Notes: a model not told the origin generated them from the sequence alone. A DNA stretch of 64,000 nt from Palsa-1033 sp963735455 (GCA_963735455.1 CAVTKZ010000002.1:1488001-1552000), one strand, 5' to 3'; positions 8,353 to 17,053 are shown, counted from the stretch's first letter. Program-made: numbers and translations.

Positions 8353-8739
8353 TCAGCCGGCCCGGCTGGCGATCAGCTCGATCTCGACCCGGGCGCCCTT
8401 GGGCAGGGCTGCGACGCCGATGGTCGAGCGCGCCGGCGGCGGATCGGGCATGTACCGGCCGTAGACCGCGTTCATCGCCCCAAAATCGTTGATGTCGACC
8501 AGGAAGACGGTCGTCTTGACCACGTCGGCCATCGTCCGGCCGGCGCTGGCCAGGACCGCGGTCAGGTTGTCCAGGACGCGCGCCGTCTGGGTCGCGATGT
8601 CGCCCTCGACCAGGACCCCGGTCGATGGCTCGAGGTGGACCTGGCCCGAGCAGAACAGGAAGTCGCCCGCGGCAATGGCCTGGCTGTACGGCCCAACTGC
8701 GGCCGGCGCGTCGGTGGTGGCGAATGCCTGGCGGTCCAT
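8353..8739 (-). CDS. ridA: RidA-family enamine/imine deaminase
   Basis: Small cytosolic RidA (YjgF/UK114) protein that hydrolyses reactive enamine/imine intermediates released by PLP enzymes. 128 residues, the standard length. Visible: GPYSQAIAAGDFLFCSGQ near 17, the helix TARVLDNLTAVLASAGRTM, and the catalytic-arginine region PPARSTIGVAALPKGARVEI near 101. A good GAGGAG Shine-Dalgarno sits six bases before ATG 8739. It lies 20 bases after ispE. Confidence 0.93.
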   Translation of the reverse strand: MDRQAFATTDAPAAVGPYSQAIAAGDFLFCSGQVHLEPSTGVLVEGDIATQTARVLDNLTAVLASAGRTMADVVKTTVFLVDINDFGAMNAVYGRYMPDPPPARSTIGVAALPKGARVEIELIASRAG

Positions 8740-8759
8740 GGCTGACTCCTCGTCGTGGG

Positions 8760-9779
8760 CTACGGCTGGCTGGGGACCTGGTCGGATGGCGGGCTGCTGA
8801 TCGTGGTCGCCGTGCTGAACGGCGGACCGGCCCCCGGCGCGACGAGCGTGCCTGCCTCGATCGCGGCCCGCACGCCCAGCTCGGCGGCCTGCGCTGCCTC
8901 GAGCGAAGGATAGAGGACCCACAGGCACGGGCCCGAGCCGGACAGCCCGACCGGTCGTCCGGTCAGCCGGGCCACGGCCCGCCGGAAGGGCACCAGGGCC
9001 GGCTCGATCGCGGCCGCCGCCGGAAGCAGGTCGTTGGCCGAGGCGAGGATCCCCGCCCGATCGTGGAGCGTCCGGGCGGTCAGCCCGCGCTGGAGCTCGC
9101 CGGCCAGGTGCTCGGAGGTCTGCCGGGTGGCGCCATTGATCGGCAGGCCGCTCGCCGCGTAGGCCGCGAAGACGGCGCCCGTCGACAGCCCCAGCCGGGG
9201 CACGACGAGGAGAATCCCCGGCGGCTCGCCGCGGATCGCGTCGGGCAGCGCCGAGACGCGCTCGCCGCGGCCCTCGACGAGGGCCAGGCCGGCGGCCAGG
9301 AAGAAGGCCACGTCCGAGCCGAGCCGGCTGGCGACCCGCCGGCGCTCGTCGCTCGAGAGGACCGCGTCGCCGGCGGCACCCCATGCCTCGAGGGCGCCAT
9401 CGAGGGCGGCGGCCGCATCGCTGCTCCCGCCGGCCAGGCCGGCCGCGACCGGAATCCGCTTGTCCAGCCGAGCAGCCAGGGCCGGCGTGGGGCGGGCGCC
9501 GCCGATCGCCGCGCGGGCCGCCGCGATCGCGCGCAGGACGAGGTTGTCGGCGGGCGGCCCGAGGGCGCCCTGGTCGAAGCCCTCGCCGACGACGTGGAGG
9601 GTGTCGGCGGACCCGGCGGCCGGCGCCAGCGACAGCCGGTCGGCCAGGCCGAGGGGGGCCATGATCGAGTGCAGGGCATGGAAGCCGTCGGGCCGCCGGC
9701 CGAGGATCGCCAGGGTCAGGTTGAGCTTGGCCGGGGCGATCCGCACCACCGGCCCCAGGTGCCGCCCGGGCTCAGTCAC
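8760..9779 (-). CDS. ispE: 4-diphosphocytidyl-2-C-methyl-D-erythritol kinase (IspE)
   Basis: GHMP kinase of the MEP isoprenoid pathway; phosphorylates CDP-ME at the 2-hydroxyl. 339 residues from the GTG at 9779, which overlaps the rsmA stop codon as GTGA. Substrate-binding APAKLNLTLAILGRRPDGFH near residue 15, the glycine-rich ATP motif PVAAGLAGGSSDAAAAL near 105, and the C-terminal GLSGSGPCLWVLY motif are present. The last ~35 residues are a proline/serine-rich tail beyond the normal family end. rsmA-ispE adjacency is common in bacteria. It supplies the pathway used by the prenyl synthase elsewhere in the window. Confidence 0.95.
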   Translation of the reverse strand: MTEPGRHLGPVVRIAPAKLNLTLAILGRRPDGFHALHSIMAPLGLADRLSLAPAAGSADTLHVVGEGFDQGALGPPADNLVLRAIAAARAAIGGARPTPALAARLDKRIPVAAGLAGGSSDAAAALDGALEAWGAAGDAVLSSDERRRVASRLGSDVAFFLAAGLALVEGRGERVSALPDAIRGEPPGILLVVPRLGLSTGAVFAAYAASGLPINGATRQTSEHLAGELQRGLTARTLHDRAGILASANDLLPAAAAIEPALVPFRRAVARLTGRPVGLSGSGPCLWVLYPSLEAAQAAELGVRAAIEAGTLVAPGAGPPFSTATTISSPPSDQVPSQP

Positions 9780-10705
9780 TCGTCGAGTCCGCCCGGCGGG
9801 CCAGGCTGGCGCGTCCGCCGGCCGCGCTCGTCGGGGCCGATCGGGCCGAGCACCTCGAGGAGGCGCAGCCACTCCCCCACGGCCAGGGTCTGGGGCCGCC
9901 GGTCGGGGTCGATCCCGGCCTCGGCCAGGGCCGCCGTGATCCGTTCTCCGGCGACCGGCAGCTGCCGGCTGAGGACGTTGTGGATCATCTTGCGCCGCTC
10001 GCGAAAGGCCGCCTGGACGAGCCGCCACAGGGCATCCTCGGCGGCCGGCTCGAGGCGATCGTCCTCCTCGTAGGGCGACAGCACGATCACCGCCGAATCG
10101 ACCGCCGGGGCAGGCTCGAAGGCGGCCGGCGGGACACGCCGGACGATCCGGACCGCGGCATGGTACTGGACGAAGACCGACAGGTAGCTCAGGCCGCCCG
10201 GGCGGGCCGCGATCCGCTCGGCCACCTCGCGCTGGACCATCAGCACCAGCCGCCGCGGTCGGGGCGGCTGGCCGAGGAGCCGGTGGAGGATCGGGCTGGT
10301 GATGTGGTAGGGCAGGTTAGCCACCACGTCGTAGGGCGGCGGCAGCAGGTTGGTCAGCGGCTGGTCGAGGGCGTCGCCTTCGATCAGCCGGAGCGAGCCC
10401 GCGCCCGCCCGGCCGAGCTCGGCGGCAAAGCGCTCGCGCAGGACGGCGGCGAGGCCCGGGTCGAGCTCGATCGCGCTGACCGTCGCTCCGGCCTCGAGCA
10501 GGGCGCCGGTCAGGAAGCCGAGGCCCGGCCCGATCTCGAGGACGTTGCCGCCCGGCTCGGGCGCCGCCTCGGCCAGGATCGCCTCGAGGACGTCAACGTC
10601 GACCAGGAAGTTCTGGCTGAGCGCGTGACGGGCATGCAGGCCGGACTGGCGGAGCGTGCGCCGGATCGCGCCGGGATCGACCCGGGCCGGGCCGGCCGGG
10701 CTCAT
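9776..10705 (-). CDS. rsmA: 16S rRNA dimethyladenosine transferase RsmA (KsgA)
   Basis: SAM-dependent enzyme that dimethylates two adjacent adenines in helix 45 of 16S rRNA during small-subunit assembly. 309 residues. N-terminal ARHALSQNFLVD, SAM-binding VLEIGPGLGFLTGALLEAGA near 55, and the catalytic VVANLPYHITSPILHRLL near 127 are all intact, followed by PAPAVDSAVIVL. The C-terminal tail (RGRRTRQPGPPGGLDE) is poorly conserved. It overlaps tsaD by four bases (ATGA) upstream and ispE by four bases downstream. Confidence 0.95.
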   Translation of the reverse strand: MSPAGPARVDPGAIRRTLRQSGLHARHALSQNFLVDVDVLEAILAEAAPEPGGNVLEIGPGLGFLTGALLEAGATVSAIELDPGLAAVLRERFAAELGRAGAGSLRLIEGDALDQPLTNLLPPPYDVVANLPYHITSPILHRLLGQPPRPRRLVLMVQREVAERIAARPGGLSYLSVFVQYHAAVRIVRRVPPAAFEPAPAVDSAVIVLSPYEEDDRLEPAAEDALWRLVQAAFRERRKMIHNVLSRQLPVAGERITAALAEAGIDPDRRPQTLAVGEWLRLLEVLGPIGPDERGRRTRQPGPPGGLDE

Positions 10706-11769
10706 CGGGCGGCCAGCGGCAGGTTGGGCCGGGCGTCGAGGTCCAGGCCGGCCCGCGCCCCGGCCAGGAAGCGGCGGCCGCCGGCGGCCCCGATCATCGC
10801 CCCGTTATCGGTGCACAGCCCCGGCCGCGGGACGTGGAGGGGCAGGCCGAGCAGGGCTGCCTCGGCCGCCAGCCGCTCGGCCAGGACCCGGTTGGCCGCG
10901 ACCCCGCCGCCGACCACGATCGAGCGAGCCCCGATCGCCCGGGCTGCCCGGGCCGTCTTCCGGGCGAGGACGTCGATGACGGCGTCCTGGAAGCCCCAGG
11001 CCAGCTCGGCGACGACGGCCGCCGGGAGGGCCGCCGGCGGGTCGTCGGGGGCCAATCCGGCGTCGCCCCGGGCGGCGTCGATGATCCGCCGGGCGGCCGT
11101 CTTCAGGCCGCTGAAGCTGAAGTCGTAGCTGTCGCCCAGCCAGGCCCGCGGAAAGACCACGTTACGCTGGGTCGCCCCGGCGGCGGCGGCCATGATCGCC
11201 GGCCCGCCCGGGTAGGGCAGGCCGAGCAGCCGGCCGACCTTGTCGAAGGCCTCGCCGGCCGCGTCGTCGACCGTTTCGCCCAACAGGCGATAGCTGCCGT
11301 GCTCGCGCATCTCGGCCAGGAACGTATGGCCGCCGGACACGACCAGGGCCACTAGCGGGAACTCCGGCTCGGCACGCTCGACCTCGCCCGGATCGAGCAG
11401 CCAGGCAGCCTCGACGTGGCCGTCGAGGTGATTCACCCCGATCAGCGGCTTGTCCTCGACATAGGCCAGCGCCTTGGCGAAGTTCAAGCCGACCAGGAGC
11501 GAGCCGGCCAGGCCTGGCCCGTAGGTCACGGCCACCGCCTCGACATCCGGCCAGGCCACGCCGGCGTCCGCCCAGGCGACCTCGAGGACGGGCACGATCC
11601 AGCGCAGGTGGGCCCGGGCGGCGACCTCGGGCACGATCCCGCCGGTCGCGGCATGCAGGGCGACCTGGCTGGCGACGACGTTGGCCAGGATCCGCCGGCC
11701 GCCTTCGACCAGGGCGATGCCCGTCTCGTCGCAGCTCGATTCGATCGCCAGGACCAGCGGACCGCTCAC
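10702..11769 (-). CDS. tsaD: tRNA N6-threonylcarbamoyladenosine synthase catalytic subunit TsaD
   Basis: Transfers the threonylcarbamoyl group from TC-AMP to A37 of ANN-decoding tRNAs, working with TsaB and TsaE. 355 residues with the ASKHA fold: AIESSCDETGIALVEGG at the start, the Fe-binding histidine motif GVNHLDGHVEAAWL near 117, SGGHTFLAEM near 146, DDAAGEAFDKVGRLLGL near 170, and the ATP-binding GGGVAANRVLAERL near 297. TsaE, TsaB, RimI and TsaD are encoded in a row, so the whole complex except TsaC is here. Overlaps rimI and rsmA by four bases each. Confidence 0.96.
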   Translation of the reverse strand: MSGPLVLAIESSCDETGIALVEGGRRILANVVASQVALHAATGGIVPEVAARAHLRWIVPVLEVAWADAGVAWPDVEAVAVTYGPGLAGSLLVGLNFAKALAYVEDKPLIGVNHLDGHVEAAWLLDPGEVERAEPEFPLVALVVSGGHTFLAEMREHGSYRLLGETVDDAAGEAFDKVGRLLGLPYPGGPAIMAAAAGATQRNVVFPRAWLGDSYDFSFSGLKTAARRIIDAARGDAGLAPDDPPAALPAAVVAELAWGFQDAVIDVLARKTARAARAIGARSIVVGGGVAANRVLAERLAAEAALLGLPLHVPRPGLCTDNGAMIGAAGGRRFLAGARAGLDLDARPNLPLAAR

Positions 11770-12338
11770 TCGCCGCGATCCGTGCCGCTGCCCGGCGCGG
11801 CCAGCCGAACCGGGTTCGGAGCGCCGTCGAGCGCGGCCCGCCGTTCGGCCAGCCGGGCGACCATCTCCGGCGAGCGGAGGGGCTCGGTGGTCATGATCAG
11901 GGCGTCTTCGTTGTTGTCGGTGTAGTAGCGCGGCCGGAGGCCGACCGGCCGGAAGCCGAATTTCTCGTACAACCGCCGGGCGGGCAGGTTCGACAGGCGG
12001 ACCTCGAGGGTCGCCTCGGTCGCTCGCCGGTCAACCGCGACGTCGAGCAGGGCGACCAGCAGCCGTTCGGCGAGATGGTTGCGGCGCCAGGCCGGGGCGA
12101 TCGCGAAGGTCGTGACATGGGCCTCGTCGACCATCAGCCACAGGCCGGCGAAGCCGGCGATCTCGTCGCCGACGCGGACCACGAGGTAGTGGGCCAGCTT
12201 GTTCGTCTCGAGCTCGGTCCGGTAGGCGTTGGCCGGCCAGGGCGCGGAGAAGGCCGCCCGTTCGATGGCCTGGATCGCCGGCAGGTCGTCGAGGGCCATC
12301 GGCCCGACGGCCACCCTCAGCGGGGGTCGCGCGACCAC
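11766..12338 (-). CDS. rimI: Ribosomal-protein-alanine N-acetyltransferase RimI (GNAT)
   Basis: GNAT acetyltransferase of the RimI type, which acetylates the N-terminal alanine of S18. Conserved DLPAIQAIERAAFSAPW near residue 18 and the acetyl-CoA region TFAIAPAWRRNHLAERLLVA near 81, then LEVRLSNLPARRLYEKFGF and YYTDNNEDALIM. The start is uncertain: GTG 12338 overlaps tsaB by 22 bases, GTG 12314 follows the tsaB stop, and a CTG at 12320 overlaps that stop as CTGA, matching the four-base overlaps at neighbouring junctions. Residues after about 150 are a non-conserved tail. Position between tsaB and tsaD is the usual one. Confidence 0.88.
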   Translation of the reverse strand: MVARPPLRVAVGPMALDDLPAIQAIERAAFSAPWPANAYRTELETNKLAHYLVVRVGDEIAGFAGLWLMVDEAHVTTFAIAPAWRRNHLAERLLVALLDVAVDRRATEATLEVRLSNLPARRLYEKFGFRPVGLRPRYYTDNNEDALIMTTEPLRSPEMVARLAERRAALDGAPNPVRLAAPGSGTDRGE

Positions 12339-12997
12339 TCGATCGTTCCGCTGAGGGCCGTCACGCCGCGCGGCAGGCTGACGTATTCGGGCACCAGCCG
12401 GGCCAGGTCGTCGGAGTCGCCGGCGGCCAGCCGGGCGGCGGCCAGGCGGAGCAGGCTGGCTCCGAGCCGTGTCTGGGCGGCCAGACCGCGGGCCAGGGCG
12501 TCGGCCGGAGCGCGGCCCTCGAGGTCGACCGCCAGGAGCTCGGTTCCGGGCGCGAGGATGGGCTCGGTCCCGGCCGGCAGCAGGCGGCTGCCGCCCGCGT
12601 CGACCAGGACCCGGTCGCGCGGCCCGGCGGGCAGGAGGAGCGCCCGGCCGGCCAGCGCCAGGTCGTCGGCGGAGGCCGTCAGCAGGGCGATCGCCGTCGG
12701 GACGCCGACGATCGGGATCGCCAGGGCATGAGCCAGGCCCTTGGCCGTCGCCAGTCCGACGCGCAGGCCGGTGAAGGCGCCGGGCCCGGTGCCGACCACG
12801 ATCCCGCCCAGGCTCGCCGGCTCGAGGCCGGCGCCGCGCAGCAGCCGGTCGATCGCCGCCAGGAGCTCCTCGCCGTGACGCTGGCCGGCCGGCCAGCCGG
12901 CGACCAGCGGCGCGCTCGCGGGCCGCTCGAGGGCGATCACGGCCTGGCTGGTGGCTGTGTCGATCGCCAGCAGCGGGCCGCGCCCGGCGCCGATCAC
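12317..12997 (-). CDS. tsaB: t6A biosynthesis protein TsaB
   Basis: Non-catalytic ASKHA partner that activates TsaD. 226 residues from the GTG at 12997, which overlaps the tsaE stop (GTGA). N-terminal LLAIDTATSQAVIALER and the diagnostic VGTGPGAFTGLRVGLATAKG near 67 are clear; the C-terminal part ends with LVPEYVSLPRG. Length matches short bacterial TsaB proteins. It sits between tsaE and rimI as in many genomes. Confidence 0.93.
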   Translation of the reverse strand: MIGAGRGPLLAIDTATSQAVIALERPASAPLVAGWPAGQRHGEELLAAIDRLLRGAGLEPASLGGIVVGTGPGAFTGLRVGLATAKGLAHALAIPIVGVPTAIALLTASADDLALAGRALLLPAGPRDRVLVDAGGSRLLPAGTEPILAPGTELLAVDLEGRAPADALARGLAAQTRLGASLLRLAAARLAAGDSDDLARLVPEYVSLPRGVTALSGTIEWSRDPR

Positions 12998-13474
12998 GGG
13001 ATCGCCGCCAGGTAGCGCTCCAGGCTCGGATCGGTGGCCGTCAGGCGGATCGTCCGCGGCTCGTCGCCCGAGCCGCTGAACTCGACCTCGAGGCGATCGG
13101 CAGGCAAGGCCGGGCCGAGCCGTTCGGCCCATTCGACGAGGGTCACCCCGCCCTCCTGGCGCTCGTCGATCAGGCCGCCGGCGAGCGCGTCGGCGGCGTC
13201 CTCGAGGCGGTACAGGTCGAGGTGGAAGAGGGGCAGCCGGCCGACGTATTCGGCCATCAGGACGTAGCTCGGCGAGTTGATCGTGGCGGTCACCCCCAGG
13301 CCCTGGCCCGAAGCCCTTGGCGAACTGGGTCTTGCCGGCCCCCAGCTCGCCGTGCAGGGCGACCAGGTCGCCCGGCCGGGCGGCGCTGGCGAGGGCCGCG
13401 GCGATGGCCCGGGTGGCCTCCGGTGAATCCGAGCGAATCAGGCGGACGAGCAGGCGCGGCTGGATGGCGGACAT
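12994..13474 (-). CDS. tsaE: t6A biosynthesis ATPase TsaE (apparent frameshift)
   Basis: P-loop ATPase that regenerates the TsaBD complex. The N-terminal part (MSAIQPRLLVRLIRSDSPEA, Walker A GELGAGKTQFAKGF) is in one frame and the remainder (TATINSPSYVLMAEY, FHLDLYRLEDAADA, LVEWAERLG) in the next. Removing one base from the run ccc at 13307-13309 gives a seamless GFGQGLGVTATINSPSY, the family consensus, so an extra base in the assembly is likely. ATG 13474 has TACCCT six bases upstream. Restored length about 159 residues, normal. Confidence 0.88.
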
Positions 13475-13486
13475 GGCCCGAGGGTA
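13475..13486 (-). promoter_or_regulatory. Candidate leaderless -10 element for tsaE
   Basis: Minus-strand TACCCT (13486-13481) followed by six bases and the tsaE ATG, in the 37-base gap after the KOW protein gene. Same layout as before glyS, recO and the GlmL-like gene. Confidence 0.4.
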
Positions 13487-13511
13487 CCCGAACCGTCGCG
13501 GGCCGGTCCGC

Positions 13512-14546
13512 TCAGCTGAAGCGTTCGAGATCGGCCAGCGGGACGATCGCCAGCGAGCCGTCGTCGAGCTCGATCGTGGCCGCATCGAGCTGGACGCCGG
13601 CGGCGAAGCGCCGCCGGCCGGCCGATGCCTGCCAGCGGCCCTCCCGCCCGGCCAGCTCGCCGTGGCGGATCCGGACCCAGCCGTCGGCCAGCTCCGGTGC
13701 GCTCGAGGGGCGGATCCACGACGAGCAGCGGCGGATCGGAGACGATCCCGACCTCGCGACCCTCGAGCGATTCGAAGAGGCGCACGAGCGGGCTGGCAAT
13801 CGGCCGCCGGAAGGTGCCGTCGAGGACCAGGACGGCGAACGGGGCGATCGCCTGCAGGCTGGCCCGCTGGCGGGCCTCCGAGGCGACCAGGTCGCGCAGG
13901 TCCTTGCCGGCCAGGCCGGGCACCACGATCCCCCGGACGCCCATCGCCCGGGCCCGGCTGATCGTCTCCGAGTCGAGCCGGCCGCCGACGACCAGGATCG
14001 AGCCGGCCCGGCCGACGTCGAGGCTGCCGCGCAGGCCGGCCTCGCCGGTCACCAGCTCCAGCCGGCCGCGGCTCGGCCCGCCGGCGGCGAACGCGCCGGG
14101 CACGCCGTAGCCCGCCAGGGAGATCGCCGATCCCCCGCCCGGCGACCACTTCGCGGACGATCCCGGCGGCCGGCGCCTCGAGGATCTCGATGTGCTCGCC
14201 GCTGATGACCTGCCAGCGGCCGGCCTCGGCCAGCAGGACCTCGCCGGCCGACGTCCGCGGCCGGCGCCGGCGGAGCATCACCCCCGATTCGTGGCCGTCG
14301 CCCGCCCACCAGTCGCCCGGGGCCAGGCCGGCGGCCGCTATCGCCCTCGTCGGGCACCGTCGGCGGCCCGGCCTCGAGGCGCGGATCGCGCCGCCGCTCG
14401 GCCAGGCCCAGGCCGGCCGTCACCGGATCGCCGGCGCCGACCAGGATCCGGTCGCCCGGGATTCAGCTCGAACCAGGTCGTCGGGGCCGAGGACGACGAG
14501 GGGCCGGCTGGGGATCGGCGCGGTGGCCGGCGGCCGGCTCAGACAT
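13512..14546 (-). CDS. Uncharacterised barrel-sandwich/KOW protein (multiple frame breaks)
   Basis: A protein of about 345 residues spread over several frames. In order: an N-terminal block VLGPDDLVRAE then PGDRILVGAGDPVTAGLGLA, like a lipoyl/RnfC-type barrel-sandwich hybrid; GEVLLAEAGRWQVISGEHIE and a second sandwich half IEILEAPAAGIVREVVAGRG; a central region with GSILVVGGRLDSETISRARA, MGVRGIVVPGLAGKDLRDL and FAVLVLDGTFRRPIASPLVR; and a C-terminal KOW-like beta barrel WVRIRHGELAGREGRWQ with VPLADLERFS. From memory, a similar protein follows a GlmL-like gene in other Chloroflexota. ATG 14546 overlaps the GlmL-like stop by eight bases. Function unknown. At least five single-base breaks, roughly 14500, 14459, 14330, 14130 and 13700. 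Confidence 0.6.
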
Positions 14547-16140
14547 CGAGGCCCGGCCAGAGGGCCGCCTGCCAGGCACGCGAGCAGCGCCCGCCGACGC
14601 TCGAGCCGATCAGGCAGGTGGAGGGGCACGTCGCGCAGGTCGATCAGCAGGCCGCCCAGTCCGCCGCCGACCTCGATCCGGGCATGCTTCGCCCGCCGGC
14701 CCAGGTCGACCTGGTCACGGAAGCGGAACTCGGCGATCCCCAGCTGGCCCGGCGGCAGGTCGATCAGCTGGAGGCCGCCGGGCAGCAGGTCGACCTCGCT
14801 GGTGCCGGTCTCGCCATGGATCACCAGCCGGCCGGCGCTCTTGCCCGCCCGCAGGCCGGCCGGCGTGACGACCGTGCCCAGCGGCACGAGGAGGTCCTCG
14901 GCCAGCTCGGCCAGAAGGGTCTGGCGCTCGAAGCGGTCGGCGAGGGTGCCCGAGCGGAGCCAGCAGCCGGGCGTGGTCCCAGGCCAGCTGGCTGGCGCCC
15001 GGCCGGCGGACCAGGTCGGCCAGGGCCAGGGCGATCGCCGGGCCAGGCGCCACCGCCCAGGCCCCGCCGGCGACGACGATCAGGTCCGGCGCCGGCAGGT
15101 CGCCGATCTCGGGCGTCGCCTCGACCAGCCGGCTCAGGGCGGCCCGGGCGGCGGCGTAGCGGACGACCGCACCCGCCCCGTATGCCTCGCCCCACGGCGT
15201 CAGGCGCAGCTCGCGCAGGCGGTCGCGCATCCGGTGCCGGTCGAGCGGGATCGAAGACCAGGCCAGGACGCCGTCGACGAGGGCATCGTCGGGCTCGCCG
15301 GCCGGGGCGAGGGCGGCCGCGCCGACGTAGGCCGGCGGGCACCTCCAGGCCGTCCGGGCCGGCCAGCGCCCGGGTCCCGCCGGCGCAAGCCCGATCTCGA
15401 CCAGCTCGATCCGCCGGTCGAGGATCGCGGCCAGGTCGACGACCGAGCGAACGATCGCGTGGCGGCCGTCGGCCGAATCCGGGCTGGATCGCGTCGAGCA
15501 GCCGGCGCAGGCCGGATCCGGGCGGGTCGCCGGCCGTGGCCGCCGGGCCATACGGTGGCGGGGCGCCGTCGCGATCCGTGGCGAAGCGCCCGGCTTCGGT
15601 CCGCAGCAGCCCGGCCAGGACGACCGGACGGGCCGGCTCCCGGCCGGCCAGGGCGGCGCCCAGGGTCGCCAGGCTGCTGATCGCCGGGCGGGGATCGAGG
15701 GCCGCCGATTCGCCGGCGGCCAGCAGGACGGCGGCGACGTCGCGCTCCAGGGCCAGGCGGGTCATCGCCACCGGCTCGGAGAGCTCGAGGCTGAGCCCGG
15801 TTGCCCGCCAGCCCGCGGTCGCCGCGAGCCGCTCGGCGGCGGCCCGCTCGCGCTCGCTCGTGGCCAGGACTACCAGGCGGGGCAGGTCGGCCGTCCGGGC
15901 AACCAGGCGGGGCACGTCGGCGGGATCCGTCGATCCGAGGCCGAGCTCGGCGTACAGGGCGGGATCGCCCGCGGCCAGGCGGCCCGCGATCCGGGCAAGG
16001 AGGGCTTCGAGGTCCTGGCCGCTCGGCGCGGATTCGGCGGCCAGCAGGCGCTGCCGGCCATTGACCCGCCCGAAGAGGGCCGCGGAGGAGGTGGCCGTCC
16101 CGAGGTCGAGCGCGAAGGTGGCGCGCTGGTCGGTCGTCAC
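14539..16140 (-). CDS. GlmL/MutL-like ASKHA protein (frame breaks)
   Basis: A protein of about 530 residues related to GlmL/MutL, the ASKHA-fold partner of glutamate mutase. The phosphate-binding loop is ATFALDLGTATSSAALFG near residue 8. Later blocks: VEIGL with TRALAGPDGLEVP, PDLIVVAGGAWAVAPGP, LAEDLLVPLGTVVTPAGLR, LQLIDLPPGQLG, and VGGGLGGLLIDLRDVPLHLP with a C-terminal RAWQAALWPGLDV. No mutase gene is nearby, so the role differs or is unknown. Frame breaks near 15481, 15383, 15333 and 14580. GTG 16140 has TAGCAT six bases upstream. Assignment to the superfamily is firm; function is not. Confidence 0.7.
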
Positions 16141-16152
16141 CCGCCCATGCTA
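16141..16152 (-). promoter_or_regulatory. Candidate leaderless -10 element for the GlmL-like gene
   Basis: Minus-strand TAGCAT (16152-16147), six bases, then the GTG start at 16140, within the 79-base gap after the small conserved gene. No Shine-Dalgarno sequence is visible. Confidence 0.4.
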
Positions 16153-16219
16153 CCCGGCCGAGCCGCCAGCGGTGTCCGGATGCACCGCGGCCGATCGGCC
16201 CGGGCCGGCCCGGGCGGGC

Positions 16220-16510
16220 TCAGGCGTCGAGGGAGTCGTCCTCGTCCCACTCCTCGAGGCGTTCGATCAGCTGCTCGATCCCGATGTCGTCGGCCAGCAG
16301 CTCGGTGGCCGAGCTGACCTCGCCGCCGAACAGCCCGTGAAGGGTGGGATCGAAGAACAGCATCGCGTTGCTGCCCAGCGGGCGATACGGCCGGCTGGCG
16401 TTCAGGAAGTAGACCGCCGGCGCCGCCAGGCCACGCAGGTGGATCTCGCGGGCGACCCGGTCGACCAGCTCGTCGCGCTGCTCCTCGGTCCGCTCCGGCG
16501 GGAGCATCAT
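16220..16510 (-). CDS. Small conserved protein of unknown function
   Basis: A 96-residue acidic protein. An N-terminal helix (EQRDELVDRVAREIHLRGL) leads into the motif PAVYFLNASRPYRPLGSNAM and LFFDPTLHGLFG, then a second acidic helix ending DEDDSLDA. The pattern of a hydrophobic strand, a basic-proline turn and LGSN-FFDP recalls small hypothetical proteins in other Chloroflexota. ATG 16510 overlaps the macrodomain stop (ATGA), so the two are co-transcribed. No transmembrane helix or catalytic motif is evident, and I assign no function. Confidence 0.7.
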   Translation of the reverse strand: MMLPPERTEEQRDELVDRVAREIHLRGLAAPAVYFLNASRPYRPLGSNAMLFFDPTLHGLFGGEVSSATELLADDIGIEQLIERLEEWDEDDSLDA

Positions 16511-17053
16511 CGGACGCCGCCCCTCTCGAGGGCCCCCTGCTGGCGCGTCTCCTCGCCGTGGAGGGCGGCCTGGAAGGCAGCGTAGGCCGCTGCGCCCCGC
16601 AGAGCGAAGGTCACCACCTCGACCGAGGGCGAGCGGGGCAGCTCGGCGCGGACGGTGGCCAGGGTGATCTGGGCGGCCTCGTCGATCGGGTAGCCACCGA
16701 CGCCCGTGCCCAGGGCCGGGAAGGCGATCGTCGCGGACGTCGTTCTCGCGGGCCCGGGCCATGGCGTTCTCGACGGCGCTCCGGATGGCGAAGGCGCTGG
16801 TCCGTCGATCGCGGTCGAGGGAGACGGCATGGATCACCAGCCGGGCCGCCAGCCGGCCGGCCGGGGTGACCACGGCCTCGCCCAGGCCGATCGGTCCCTG
16901 GCGCACGGCCGCGAACTCGATGGCGTCACCGCCGGCCCGCTTGATCGCGCCGCCGACGCCGGTCGCCATCCACAGGCTGGGGTTCGCCGGGTTCACGATG
17001 GCGTCCACTTCCAGGTCGCAGATGTCCCCGTTCCAGAGCTGAATCCGAGCCAC
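16507..17053 (-). CDS. Macrodomain protein (ADP-ribose/O-acetyl-ADP-ribose hydrolase-like; frameshift)
   Basis: A single macrodomain of about 181 residues, a fold that binds or hydrolyses ADP-ribose derivatives. The start is GTG 17053 with a GGAGG Shine-Dalgarno five bases upstream. First half: DAIVNPANPSLWMATGVGGA and IGLGEAVVTPAGRLAARLVI; second half, in the next frame after a break near 16740: TIAFPALGTGVGGYPIDEAA, the phosphate-binding loop. The Asn and Gly motifs of the MacroD type are kept. Its first 128 bases overlap the open end of the alr frame. It is followed directly by the small conserved gene. Confidence 0.82.

Noticed and set aside
13307..13309. Programmed frameshifting in tsaE, rplB, rpoB and others
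   Set aside because: No slippery heptamers with downstream structures recur, the breaks occur in many unrelated genes, and one-base removal restores the consensus.
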